Shown in pieces: positions 19,566 through 27,884 of a stretch of DNA of 64,000 nucleotides. Location: NCBI RefSeq assembly GCF_003674065.1, contig NZ_RDBE01000007.1:440085-504084 (forward strand), read 5' to 3'. How positions within the stretch are numbered: position 1 is the first letter of the stretch; the number at the start of each line of letters is the position of its first letter. This DNA is from Nocardioides mangrovicus (GTDB lineage Bacteria > Actinomycetota > Actinomycetes > Propionibacteriales > Nocardioidaceae). The translations under genes were made by a program, and so were the position numbers. Below the pieces are notes generated by a model. The model saw only the letters and a list, made by a program, of their open reading frames with translations, did no database searches and was not told the origin of the DNA.

Positions 19566-20330
19566 TCAGGCGACGGTGGGCCGGATCCGGTACAGGAGCA
19601 GCATGAGTGCGCCGGTGACCATCAGGCCCAGACCCAGCGTGAGCAGCAGGTCGCTCACGCCGCCGGTGTCGGGCAGGCCACCCGTGCTGCTGGTGGTGGC
19701 GCTGCCGGTGGTCTCGCCGCTGCTGGTGCCCGACGAGCTGTTGGAGCCGGTGGTGGCCGCCTCGGTGGTCGTGCCCGTGCTCGGCGCCGACACGATGGGC
19801 GGCGTGGTGGTGGGCGTCGAGGGCGCGCTGGTGGTGGGCGGCGAGACCACCGGAGGCGTCGTGGTGGGAGAGGTCGGGCCGGTGCTGGGGCCGGAGGGGC
19901 CGGTGCTGGGGCCGGACGGGCCGGTGCTGGGGCCGGAGGGGCCGGTGCTGGGGCGGGAGGGGCCGGTGCTGGGGCCGGAGGGGCCGGTGCTGGGGCCGGA
20001 CGGGCCGGTGCTGGGGCCGGAGGGGCCGGTGCTCGGGCCGGACGGCGCGGTGCTCGGGCCGGAGGGGCCCGTGCTCGGGCCGGACGGCGCGGTGCTCGGG
20101 CCGGACGGCGCGGTGCTGGGACCGGACGGCGCGGTGCTCGGGCCCGAGGGACCGGTGCTCGGCCCCGACGGGCAGTAGCTTGGGGTGCAGGTGGGCTCAC
20201 CCGCAGCACGACCGCTCGCGGTCGCCGGCGCCATCGCGAAGCCGATCATGGTCAAAGCGCACCCCAGCGCGGCCAGGACGCATCCAGCGATCCCGAACCC
20301 CGTTGTGCGGCGCATGCGGCTGAGCAGCAT
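19566..20330 (-). CDS. LPXTG-type protein with 14 PSGPST heptad repeats
   Basis: 254 residues. A signal sequence is followed by CTPSYC and then fourteen tandem heptads PSGPST(G/A), residues about 54-151, one of which reads PSRPSTG. A Thr/Ser/Pro stalk leads to LPDTG at about 219, a hydrophobic helix and a short RIRPTVA tail. The repeat region must be an extended, probably glycosylatable, rod. Function is unknown. GGGGAG precedes the ATG. It is transcribed in the same direction as the larger surface protein but separated by a hairpin, so the genes need not be co-transcribed. Confidence 0.82.
   Translation of the reverse strand: MLLSRMRRTTGFGIAGCVLAALGCALTMIGFAMAPATASGRAAGEPTCTPSYCPSGPSTGPSGPSTAPSGPSTAPSGPSTAPSGPSTGPSGPSTAPSGPSTGPSGPSTGPSGPSTGPSGPSTGPSRPSTGPSGPSTGPSGPSTGPSGPSTGPTSPTTTPPVVSPPTTSAPSTPTTTPPIVSAPSTGTTTEAATTGSNSSSGTSSGETTGSATTSSTGGLPDTGGVSDLLLTLGLGLMVTGALMLLLYRIRPTVA
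19878..20171 (-). repeat. 14 x 21-bp tandem coding repeat
   Basis: The 294-bp array encodes the PSGPST(G/A) heptads. On the plus strand the unit reads ccggtgctggggccggagggg with a few substitutions. In-frame units of 21 bp allow copy-number change without frameshift. Confidence 0.9.
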
Positions 20331-20351
20331 GTTGTTCTCCCCTGGGCAGTG

Positions 20352-20370
20352 GCGCGACGAGACGTCGCGC
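20352..20370 (-). promoter_or_regulatory. 5' UTR hairpin before the heptad-repeat surface gene
   Basis: GCGCGACG-aga-CGTCGCGC is a perfect 8-bp stem with a triloop, ending about 21 nt before the start codon at 20330 and just before the GGGGAG ribosome site. It could affect translation or mRNA stability. Confidence 0.35.
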
Positions 20371-20420
20371 GGGTCAGAGCCTTCTCACAGGCAACGCCTT
20401 GATAAACCTGCAGGTCACGC

Positions 20421-20445
20421 CATGTCCGGAATGTCTTCCGACATG
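20421..20445. promoter_or_regulatory. Bulged inverted repeat, candidate operator
   Basis: CATGTCCGGAA and TTCCGACATG flank a TGTC centre and are complementary except for one bulged C. ATGTC also repeats directly three times here. The site is about 90 bp upstream of the heptad-repeat surface gene and 19 bp past the acyl-CoA dehydrogenase stop. No regulator is identified. Confidence 0.35.
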
Positions 20446-20463
20446 TCTGGTTTGCGACCGACG

Positions 20464-22104
20464 TCAGCCGACGCTGGGGGTGGCACGCTCCACGAGCATC
20501 CCCGCCGCGGACCCCGCGGGAAGCGTGCCCAGCACTCCGAAGGAGGCATCGAGACGGGAGGCGCAGAACGCCTCGGCCACCTGCGACGGCCCGAACCGGA
20601 CCAGCAGCGCGGCCTGCAGCACCACCGCCATCCGGGCGGCGAGCCGGCGCGCGCCGGACTCCAGCGTCGTGGCGTCGCCCAGCGTCTCCAGGACGTCGGT
20701 CACGGCGAGGTCCAGCCGCGGGTCCTCGCCACGGGCCGGCTCGACCTCCGCCAGCCAGGCCTCGAGCACCGCGGGCTCGCGACCCAGCGCTCGCAGCACG
20801 TCGAGGGCGTTGACGTTGCCCGAGCCCTCCCACACCGAGTTCAGCGGGGACTCGCGGAACAGCAGCGGCAGCCCGGACTCCTCGACGTAGCCGTTGCCGC
20901 CCAGGCACTCCAGCGCCTCGGCCACGACGAACGAGGTGCGCTTGCACACCCAGAACTTGGCCAGCGGCAGCGCGATCCGGCGCAGCGCGCGCTCGTGCTC
21001 GTCGTCGGGCCGGTCGGCGGCGGCCGCGAGCCGCATCGCCAGCACGATCGCGGCCTCGGTCTCCAGGGCCAGGTCCGCGACGACGTTGCGCATCAGCGGT
21101 TGGTCGACGAGCCGGGCGCCGAAGGCCGAGCGGTGCGTCACGTGCCAGGCCGCCTCGTCGACGGCTCGGCGCATCAGCCCGGCCGAGCCGAGCACGCAGT
21201 CCAACCGCGTGGCGGCCACCATCTCGATGATGGTCCTCACGCCACGGCCCTCCTCGCCCAGCCGCTGCACCCAGGTGCCCTCGAGCTCCAGCTCCGCCGA
21301 GGCGTTGGAGCGGTTGCCGAGCTTGTCCTTGAGGCGGACGACGTCGAGCCGGTTGCGGGTGCCGTCGGGGAGCACCCGGGGCAGCAGGAAGCAGGTCAGT
21401 CCGCCCGGGGCCTGGGCCAGGACCAGGAAGACGTCGTTCATCGGCGCGGAGGTGAACCACTTGTGGCCCGACAGCGTGTACTCGCCGTCGACGGCGGTGG
21501 GCGTGGCGGTCGTGGTGTTCGCGCGGACGTCGGAGCCGCCCTGCTTCTCGGTCATGCCCATGCCGGCCAAGCAGCCGGCCTTGGCGGCGGGGTCGACCAG
21601 GCCGGGCTGGTAGGTGGTGGCCGCGAGGCGGGGCGTCCACTCCTTAGCCAGCGTCTCGTCGGCGCGCAGCGCGGGTACCGCGGCGTACGTCATCGACATC
21701 GGGCACAGGTGCCCCGGCTCCGGCTGCCAGGCCACGAAGCCCGCCGCGCGGCGCAGGTGGGCGTGCCGTGCGCCGTCGGCCTGCTGCTCCCAGGCGGCCG
21801 CCTGCAGCCCGTGGCCGACCGCGTGGCGCATCAGCCAGTGCCAGGAGGGGTGGAACTCGACCTCGTCCACCCGGTTGCCGTAACGGTCGTAGGGCACCAG
21901 CTCCGGCTCGTGCCGGTTGGCCAGCCGGCCGTGCTCGCGTGCCTCGGCGCTGCCGGCCTGCGCTCCCAGCGCGGTGAGGTCCTCGACCAGGCCCGGCCCG
22001 CCGTGACGGGCGAGCGCCTCGCACAGGGCGGCGTCGCCGGTGAGGGTGTTGTGACCGGCCAGGAGCGGGGCCTGGTTGCTCGCTGACCGGTACGACGGAC
22101 CCAC
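20464..22104 (-). CDS. AidB-like acyl-CoA dehydrogenase family protein
   Basis: 546 residues from GTG 22104. The N-terminal VGPSYRSASNQAPLLAGHN, the GMGMTEKQGGSDVRANTT FAD/substrate loop, SGHKWFTSAPMNDVFLVLAQ and the C-terminal LECLGGNGYVEESGLPLLFRE followed by SVWEGSGNVNALD are diagnostic of the AidB subgroup. E. coli AidB binds DNA and belongs to the adaptive alkylation response, with only weak dehydrogenase activity. The actual substrate here is unknown. TACGGT ends 6 nt before the GTG, and this -10 almost fully overlaps that of the divergent YihY gene. Confidence 0.88.
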   Translation of the reverse strand: MGPSYRSASNQAPLLAGHNTLTGDAALCEALARHGGPGLVEDLTALGAQAGSAEAREHGRLANRHEPELVPYDRYGNRVDEVEFHPSWHWLMRHAVGHGLQAAAWEQQADGARHAHLRRAAGFVAWQPEPGHLCPMSMTYAAVPALRADETLAKEWTPRLAATTYQPGLVDPAAKAGCLAGMGMTEKQGGSDVRANTTTATPTAVDGEYTLSGHKWFTSAPMNDVFLVLAQAPGGLTCFLLPRVLPDGTRNRLDVVRLKDKLGNRSNASAELELEGTWVQRLGEEGRGVRTIIEMVAATRLDCVLGSAGLMRRAVDEAAWHVTHRSAFGARLVDQPLMRNVVADLALETEAAIVLAMRLAAAADRPDDEHERALRRIALPLAKFWVCKRTSFVVAEALECLGGNGYVEESGLPLLFRESPLNSVWEGSGNVNALDVLRALGREPAVLEAWLAEVEPARGEDPRLDLAVTDVLETLGDATTLESGARRLAARMAVVLQAALLVRFGPSQVAEAFCASRLDASFGVLGTLPAGSAAGMLVERATPSVG

Positions 22105-22109
22105 TTCTC

Positions 22110-22116
22110 TACCGTA
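22110..22116. promoter_or_regulatory. Almost coincident divergent -10 elements (AidB-like / YihY)
   Basis: Plus-strand TACCGT (22110-22115) is 7 nt before the YihY ATG at 22123. Minus-strand TACGGT (complement of 22111-22116) is 6 nt before the GTG at 22104. The two hexamers share five of six positions in the 7-bp TACCGTA. Only 18 nt separate the start codons. Confidence 0.6.
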
Positions 22117-22122
22117 GTGGCC

Positions 22123-23031
22123 ATGGCGGTGGAGAGCAGCGGGAGCGGCGCGCCCTCCCTGTCCGGGCTGCGCCACCAGACCTGGCGGCTGGTCGTCACC
22201 ACCACGGCCACGTGCGTGCGCAACCGCGTGACCGGGCTCGCCGCGGAGGCGGCGTTCTTCGCCATCCTCTCGCTGCCGCCGCTGATCTTCGCGCTGGCGG
22301 GCTCGGTGGGCTACGTCGTCGCGCGGTTCTCCCACGACCAGGTCGACGACCTGCGCGACGGCATCCTCAGCGTGGTGTCCAACGCGCTGACTCCGCAGAC
22401 CGTGGGCAGCATCGTGCGGCCCACCCTGGACGACGTGCTCGCCGGCGGTCGTTACGACGTCGTCTCGGTCGGCTTCGTGCTGGCGCTGTGGTCGGGCTCG
22501 CGGGCGCTCAACGTCTTCGTCGACACCATCACGATCATGTACGGCCTGGGCGGGCGGCGCGGCATCGTGCGCACCCGCGTGCTGTCCTTCGGCCTGTACG
22601 TCCTGGGCCTGGTGACCGGTGTGGTGACCCTGCCGCTGGTGCTGGCCGGTCCGCGGCTGGTGCGCGAGTGGATCCCGTCGAACGTGGAGTTCCTCTACGA
22701 CCTGTACTGGCCGGTGGTGATCGTGCTGTCGGTCTGCTTCCTGGCCACGCTCTACCACGTCTCGGTGCCGGTGCGGACCCGCTGGCGGCGCAACCTGCCG
22801 GGCGCGGTGTTCACGGTGGCGGTGTGGGTGCTGGGCTCGGCGCTGCTGCGGTGGGTGCTGCTGGGCACGGCGGAGGACTCGACGTCGATCTACGGTCCGC
22901 TGGCCGCCCCCATCGCGGTGCTGCTGTGGCTCTATCTGCTCTCCATCGCCGTGCTCATCGGGGCCGCTCTGAACGCGTCGGTGGAGGAAATCGACCTGCG
23001 TGGTGTGGGTCGAGCGCCTATCGTCGAGTAG
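22123..23031 (+). CDS. YihY/BrkB family inner membrane protein
   Basis: 302 residues with about six membrane segments. Family signatures are the AAFFAILSLPPLIFALAG region, WSGSRALNVFVDTI and YGPLAAPIAVLLWLYLLSIAVLIGAALNA. YihY proteins were once called RNase BN by mistake; their transport role is not settled. The ATG at 22123 lies 7 nt after TACCGT; a GTG six bases upstream is less likely. It shares its promoter with the AidB-like gene. Confidence 0.88.
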   Translation: MAVESSGSGAPSLSGLRHQTWRLVVTTTATCVRNRVTGLAAEAAFFAILSLPPLIFALAGSVGYVVARFSHDQVDDLRDGILSVVSNALTPQTVGSIVRPTLDDVLAGGRYDVVSVGFVLALWSGSRALNVFVDTITIMYGLGGRRGIVRTRVLSFGLYVLGLVTGVVTLPLVLAGPRLVREWIPSNVEFLYDLYWPVVIVLSVCFLATLYHVSVPVRTRWRRNLPGAVFTVAVWVLGSALLRWVLLGTAEDSTSIYGPLAAPIAVLLWLYLLSIAVLIGAALNASVEEIDLRGVGRAPIVE

Positions 23032-23060
23032 GTGAGCACGTTCGAAGGAGGCTTGCGGCT

Positions 23061-23321
23061 TTGACGGCGCTGCGGGTGGGCGGTCGTCGACCCGTCGGCT
23101 GCGTGCTGCGGGTCGAGACCGGCGTCGCGGTCGTGCTGACCGACGCCGGCGAGCGTCGCGCCTCCTACGGCGCCCGGATGCTGGCCACCGTCGCGCGCGA
23201 CCGTGCCAGCGCCCCGAAGCCCGGTGACTGGGTGACGCTGTGCACCTGGCCCGACGGCCGGGTGACGCTCGAGGAGTGCCTGACCCCGCGGGTCGCCCGG
23301 GTCCTGCCGTTCCGCCGGTAA
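23061..23321 (+). CDS. Small basic protein of unknown function
   Basis: 86 residues from a TTG, chosen because AAGGAGG at 23045-23051 is 9 nt upstream and no ATG or GTG is in frame near it. The product is Arg- and Val-rich, with a CVLRVETGVAVVLTDAGERR beta-hairpin-like stretch, a KPGDWVTLCTWPDGRVTL stretch and a basic end. I do not recognise the family. The two strand-rich halves could be one small beta-barrel. It lies between YihY and the Pat-like gene. Confidence 0.6.
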   Translation: MTALRVGGRRPVGCVLRVETGVAVVLTDAGERRASYGARMLATVARDRASAPKPGDWVTLCTWPDGRVTLEECLTPRVARVLPFRR

Positions 23322-23330
23322 TCTGGGGGT

Positions 23331-26042
23331 ATGGCTGACGCTGCGGACCCCGATGCCGCGGCGCCCTCCTACCCCGCCCACTGGGAGGCCGACGTCCTCC
23401 TGCGCGACGGCCACACCGCGCAGCTGAGGCCGGTGCGGCCCAGCGACCGCGACCTGCTCGAGCAGTTCTACTCGCGGGTCTCCGACCAGTCGAAGTACCT
23501 GCGCTTCTTCGCCCCGATGCCGCGCCTGTCCGAGCGCGACCTGGTGCGCTTCACCACCGTCGACCACCGCGACCGGGTGGCGCTGGTGATGCTGGTGGCC
23601 GAGAAGATGATCGCCATCGGCCGCTACGACGTCGTCGGCGACGGTGAGGCCGAGGTGGCGTTCCTGGTCGAGGACGAGCACCAGGGCCGCGGCATCGCGC
23701 AGGTGCTGCTCGAGCACCTCGCGCAGGCCGGCCGCGAGCGGGGCGTACGCCGCTTCGTCGCCGAGGTGCTGCCGGAGAACCAGAAGATGATCCAGGTCTT
23801 CCGCGACGCCGGCTACGAGGTCAAGGGCGGCTTCGCCGAGGGCGTCATGCGCCTGGAGTTCCCGATCGACCCCACCGACACCGCCATCGGGGTCATGCAG
23901 GACCGCGAGCACCGATCCGAGGCCGCCTCGATCGCCGGCTTCTTCGGCGCCCGCAGCGTCGCAGTCATCGGCGCCTCGCGCCGCCAGGACACCATCGGCC
24001 AGGCGCTGGTGCGCCACCTGGTGCTCGGCGGCTACACCGGTCGCGTCTACGCGGTGAACCCCTCCTCCGAGCCGGTCTCCGGCATGCCGGCCTACGCCTC
24101 GGTGAGCGAGATCCCCGGCGACGTCGACGTGGCCGTGGTCGCGGTGCCCGCCGACGCCGTGCCCGACGTCGTCTTGGACTGCGCGGCCAAGGGCGTGCAC
24201 GGGCTGGTGGTGATCTCGGCCGGCTTCGCCGAGACCGGTCAGGAGGGCCGGGAGCGGCAGCGGCGCATGGTCGGCCTGGCCCGCAGCTACGGGCTGCGGC
24301 TGGTGGGGCCGAACTGCCTGGGCATCATCAACACCGACCCCGAGGTGGGCCTGAACGCCTCCCTCGCGCCGAGCATGCCGCAGCACGGCCGGGTCGGCTT
24401 CTTCTGCCAGTCCGGGGCGCTGGGCACCGCCATCTTGGAGGAGACCTCGGCCCGCGGCCTGGGCCTCTCGACCTTCGTCAGCGCCGGCAACCGCGCCGAC
24501 GTGTCGGGCAACGACCTGCTGCAGTACTGGGAGGAGGACCCGGCCACCGAGGTGATCCTGCTCTACCTGGAGTCGATCGGTAACCCGCGCAAGTTCTCCC
24601 GGATCGCCCGCCGGGTCTCGCGCCACAAGCCGGTGGTGGCGGTGCGCTCGGGCCGCGCCACCCAGGGCGTCCCGGTGGGTCACGCGGTGCGCTCGATCGG
24701 CGCCCCGCCGGCGGCCGTCGACGCGATGTTCAAGCAGGCCGGCGTCATCCAGGTGGACAACCTCGACGAGATGTTCGACGTCGGTCAGCTGCTGGCTCAC
24801 CAGCCGCTGCCGCGCGGCGGGCGGATCGCGCTGGTCGGCAACTCCGACGCCATCGCGCTGCTGGCCGCCGACGCCGCGGTGGGCAGCGGGCTCTCGGTGA
24901 GCAAGTCGGTGCTGCTCGGCGTCGAGGCCGGCGCGGGGGAGTTCGAGAGCGCTCTCGACGCCGCCATCGATGACGACGACGTCGACGCCGTGGTGGCCAT
25001 CTACATCCCGCCGCTGAACACCACCGGCGCGGCCGTGGCCGACGTCCTCGCCAGGGTCGGCGAGCAGTCCGACAAGCCGCTGGTCTCGACTTTCCTGGGC
25101 GCCGAGGGCGTGCCGGAGCTGCTGCGGGTGCCCGACCTGGCCGGCAGCGTGGTGGGCCGGGGCTCGGTGCCCTCCTACCCGGCGGTCGAGGCGGCGGTGC
25201 GGGCGCTGGGGCGCGTGGTGGCCTACGCCAGCTGGCTGGAGAAGCCCGAAGGCGGCGGGGACTCCCTGGACGACGTCGACCTGGGCCGCGCGCGCCGCCA
25301 GCTCAACGAGATCCTCATGCACGCCCCCGAGGGCCGCGACCTGGACTACCCCGAGATCCAGCAGCTGCTGGCCGCCTACGGGGTGCCGGCGTGGGAACGG
25401 GTGCCGGTGGCCGACGTCGAGGAGGCCGTCGACGTCGGCAAGCGGCTGGGCTGGGACGTCGTCCTCAAGGCCACCGCCGAGCGGCTGCGCAGCCGCGCCG
25501 ACCTGGCCCACGTGTGGCGCAACATCGACGGCGAGCAGGAGATGCGCGAGGCGTGGCGCTCCCTGAGCGAGCTGATCTCGCAGCCCGAGGACGCCGGCTT
25601 CGTGGTGCAGAAGGTGGCCGCCCCCGGGGTGCCGGTCGACATCGGCGGCGTCGAGGACCCGCTGTTCGGGCCGACCATCTCCTTCTCCATCGCCGGCAAC
25701 CTCACCGAGCTGGTCGGCGACCGCGCCTTCCGGATCCCGCCGATCACGGCGCTGGAGGCGGCCGAGATGGTCCGCGAGATCCGGGCCGCGCCGCTGCTCT
25801 TCGGCTACCGCGGCTCCGACCTAGTCGACGTCGCCGCGATCGAGGACCTGCTGCGCCGCGTCGCGCTGCTCAAGAACGACCTGCCGCAGCTGCGCCGCAT
25901 CGAGCTGGACCTCGTGCACGTGACCGCCGACGGGGTCTGCGTGCTCGGCGCCACCGCCGCCGTCGCGCCGGTCGCGGACGCGCGTTCGGACTGGTTCGCG
26001 CGCCGGCTCACCACCCAGCCGGGCGACACGCTGCCGTCGTGA
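23331..26042 (+). CDS. Bifunctional GNAT / ADP-forming acyl-CoA synthetase-like protein (Pat family)
   Basis: 903 residues. An N-terminal GNAT domain (about 20-180, with AEVAFLVEDEHQGRGIAQVLL) is fused to NDP-forming acetyl-CoA synthetase-like domains: CoA-binding SVAVIGASRRQDTIGQAL, the succinyl-CoA ligase-like VGPNCLGIINTD and GFFCQSGALGTA, and a C-terminal ATP-grasp (LLAAYGVPAWERVPV onward). This GNAT-first order is typical of actinobacterial protein lysine acetyltransferases that modify acetyl-CoA synthetase; E. coli and Salmonella Pat have the reverse order. Targets are unknown. It is followed closely by the DUF5998 gene. Confidence 0.9.
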   Translation: MADAADPDAAAPSYPAHWEADVLLRDGHTAQLRPVRPSDRDLLEQFYSRVSDQSKYLRFFAPMPRLSERDLVRFTTVDHRDRVALVMLVAEKMIAIGRYDVVGDGEAEVAFLVEDEHQGRGIAQVLLEHLAQAGRERGVRRFVAEVLPENQKMIQVFRDAGYEVKGGFAEGVMRLEFPIDPTDTAIGVMQDREHRSEAASIAGFFGARSVAVIGASRRQDTIGQALVRHLVLGGYTGRVYAVNPSSEPVSGMPAYASVSEIPGDVDVAVVAVPADAVPDVVLDCAAKGVHGLVVISAGFAETGQEGRERQRRMVGLARSYGLRLVGPNCLGIINTDPEVGLNASLAPSMPQHGRVGFFCQSGALGTAILEETSARGLGLSTFVSAGNRADVSGNDLLQYWEEDPATEVILLYLESIGNPRKFSRIARRVSRHKPVVAVRSGRATQGVPVGHAVRSIGAPPAAVDAMFKQAGVIQVDNLDEMFDVGQLLAHQPLPRGGRIALVGNSDAIALLAADAAVGSGLSVSKSVLLGVEAGAGEFESALDAAIDDDDVDAVVAIYIPPLNTTGAAVADVLARVGEQSDKPLVSTFLGAEGVPELLRVPDLAGSVVGRGSVPSYPAVEAAVRALGRVVAYASWLEKPEGGGDSLDDVDLGRARRQLNEILMHAPEGRDLDYPEIQQLLAAYGVPAWERVPVADVEEAVDVGKRLGWDVVLKATAERLRSRADLAHVWRNIDGEQEMREAWRSLSELISQPEDAGFVVQKVAAPGVPVDIGGVEDPLFGPTISFSIAGNLTELVGDRAFRIPPITALEAAEMVREIRAAPLLFGYRGSDLVDVAAIEDLLRRVALLKNDLPQLRRIELDLVHVTADGVCVLGATAAVAPVADARSDWFARRLTTQPGDTLPS

Positions 26043-26049
26043 TGCCAAG

Positions 26050-26670
26050 ATGACCGGCATGCGCAGTCATGCGGTGACCGGGCGTGAGCACACGCCGCGC
26101 GACCGAGCCGGCGAGCTGGTCTCGGCCGTCGAGCAGACCGGGTACTACCCGGTGGTCGTCAACGAGGGCATCCGGGCCGCGGTGGCCGGCGAGCCGGTGG
26201 TCTCCTACCTGGTGCACCACGAGCCGACCATCGACCGCGACGAGGTGCGCCGTCACATCACGGTGGCCGTCTTGACCCCGACCCGGCTGGTCGTGGCCCA
26301 CACCGACGAGCACCCGCCCGACGACCTGCTGCCCGAGCCCTACACCTCGACCTCCACCGAGGCCGTGGGCCTCTCGCAGGTTCGCTCGGTGGTGGTGAAC
26401 CGGATGGTCGCCAACCCGGCCACGCCCGACGCGGCGCTGGACCGGCCGGCCGAGGCCGTGCTCACCATCGGCTGGGGCGGCGTCGCGCGCCTCGACCTCG
26501 AGCCGGCGATGTGCCAGGACCCCGAGTGCGACGCCGACCACGGCTACACCGGCGTGGTGGGCTCCGACGACTTCTCCATCCGCGTGTCCTCGGCGGCCGA
26601 CGGGGCCGACGCCGTGGACGACCTGCTGGGCTTCGCCGAGTCGCTCTCGGAGAGCACCCAGGCCCGGTGA
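26050..26670 (+). CDS. DUF5998 family protein
   Basis: 206 residues from an ATG 7 nt after the Pat stop; a second ATG at 26059 is possible. It has the conserved actinobacterial pattern QTGYYPVVVNEGIRAAVAGE, a beta-rich core with HHEPTIDRDEVRRHITVAVLTPTRLVV, and a CQDPECDADHGYTG stretch. The Cys pair and neighbouring His might bind metal. Function is not known. Its TGA overlaps the next GTG, so it is coupled to the phosphodiesterase gene. Confidence 0.75.
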   Translation: MTGMRSHAVTGREHTPRDRAGELVSAVEQTGYYPVVVNEGIRAAVAGEPVVSYLVHHEPTIDRDEVRRHITVAVLTPTRLVVAHTDEHPPDDLLPEPYTSTSTEAVGLSQVRSVVVNRMVANPATPDAALDRPAEAVLTIGWGGVARLDLEPAMCQDPECDADHGYTGVVGSDDFSIRVSSAADGADAVDDLLGFAESLSESTQAR

Positions 26671-27797
26671 TCCCCGCGATCGTCGAGCTGGTCGAGCCCG
26701 TCTACGGCGGGCGCACGCTGGCCGACGTCCTGCCTGCCGTCGGGGTCGCGCTGGGGGTGGACGCCGGCTTCGCGCCGGTGAGCCTCGAGCTGCCGCCGGC
26801 GCCGTCGTACGTGGTGATGCTGGTCGACGGCATGGGTCGCGAGCTGCTGGCCGCCCACCGCGACCACGCGCCGTACCTGAGCTCGCTGCTGGCGCGGTCC
26901 GAGCCGGGCACGGCCGGGGTGCCGTCGACCACCGCGACCTCGCTGACGTCGCTGGGCACGGCGCTGCCCCCCGGCGGCCACGGCATGGTCGGGTTCACCC
27001 AACGGGTGCCCGGCACCGAGCAGCTGCTCAACTCGCTGTTCTGGGACGCCGACGTCGACCCGCTGCAGTGGCAGCCGCACGAGACGGCCTTCGACCGGCT
27101 CTCGCGCGCCGGCGTGGTGACGACGGTAGTGAGCAAGCGCGAGTTCCGCGGCACCGGGCTCACCGTGGCCAGCCAGCGCGGCGCGGCCCTGGTGGGCGGC
27201 GACCACGTGGGGGAGCGGATCGCCTCGGCGGTGGCCGCCTCGGCCTACGCACCGTCCGTCACCTACGTCTACGAATCCGACCTGGACTGGACCGGCCACC
27301 GCTTCGGTGTCGACTCCCCGGCCTGGCGACAGCAGCTCATCACCATCGACGCCCAGGTCGAGCAGCTGCGCGAAGCGCTGCCGCCGTCGACGCGGCTGGT
27401 GGTGGTGGCCGACCACGGCATGGTCGACACCGGCCCGGAGCACCAGGTCGACGTCGACGAGACCCCGGGCCTGCGCGACGGCGTCGCCCTGCTCGGCGGC
27501 GAGGCCCGCTTCCGCCACGTCTACGCCGCACCGGGAGCCGCAGCCGACGTCGCCGCCACCTGGGCCGAGGTGCTGGCCGACCGCGCGCTGGTGCTCCCGC
27601 GCGAGGAGGCGATCGCGCGCGGCTGGTTCGGCGCGGTGGAGGACCGCGTGGCGCCGCGCCTCGGCGACGTCGTGGCGGCGGCCGGCGACCGGACGGCGCT
27701 GGTCTCCTCGGCCGACTTCCCCTACGAGATGAAGCTGATCGGCATGCACGGCTCGCTCACGCCTGCGGAGATGTTGATCCCGGTGCTCGTGGACTGA
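26667..27797 (+). CDS. Alkaline phosphatase superfamily protein (nucleotide pyrophosphatase/phosphodiesterase type)
   Basis: 376 residues from the GTG of a GTGA overlap. The metal-binding LVDGMGRELL, the Thr nucleophile region GVPSTTATSLTSLGTALPPGGHGMVGF, YVYESDLDWTGHRFG and VADHGMVDT mark the type I phosphodiesterase/NPP fold. No signal peptide is seen, so it should act in the cytoplasm. The substrate is unknown. The gene ends shortly before a GGTGCC-centred hairpin. Confidence 0.85.
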   Translation: MIPAIVELVEPVYGGRTLADVLPAVGVALGVDAGFAPVSLELPPAPSYVVMLVDGMGRELLAAHRDHAPYLSSLLARSEPGTAGVPSTTATSLTSLGTALPPGGHGMVGFTQRVPGTEQLLNSLFWDADVDPLQWQPHETAFDRLSRAGVVTTVVSKREFRGTGLTVASQRGAALVGGDHVGERIASAVAASAYAPSVTYVYESDLDWTGHRFGVDSPAWRQQLITIDAQVEQLREALPPSTRLVVVADHGMVDTGPEHQVDVDETPGLRDGVALLGGEARFRHVYAAPGAAADVAATWAEVLADRALVLPREEAIARGWFGAVEDRVAPRLGDVVAAAGDRTALVSSADFPYEMKLIGMHGSLTPAEMLIPVLVD

Positions 27798-27804
27798 GGC
27801 GCCG

Positions 27805-27830
27805 GTCCGTTCCCCATGGTGCCTGGGGAG
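27805..27830. repeat. Partial copy of the GGTGCC-centred hairpin repeat
   Basis: The stretch starts GTCCGTTCCCCA and matches the beginning of the 80-bp element at 56797. TCCCCA and TGGGGA form the stem around TGGTGCC. It follows the phosphodiesterase gene stop by 7 nt and may serve as its terminator. Confidence 0.6.
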
Positions 27831-27861
27831 GCGACCCACTGGGACGGTCGCGGCGCGGCGG

Positions 27862-27878
27862 CTAACTCTTGTTAGTCT
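27862..27878. promoter_or_regulatory. Autoregulatory operator and -10 of the ROK gene
   Basis: CTAAC-tctt-GTTAG is a perfect 5-bp inverted repeat (27862-27875). Its right arm overlaps the -10 hexamer TAGTCT (27873-27878), which ends 6 nt before the ROK ATG. A protein bound here would block RNA polymerase. The monooxygenase promoter has the same TAGTCT preceded by a related palindrome. Confidence 0.5.
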
Positions 27879-27884
27879 CCTGAA

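Noticed and set aside
19878-20171. Regular 21-bp repeats as a CRISPR array
   Set aside because: There are no unique spacers; the units are contiguous and encode PSGPST heptads in a secreted protein.
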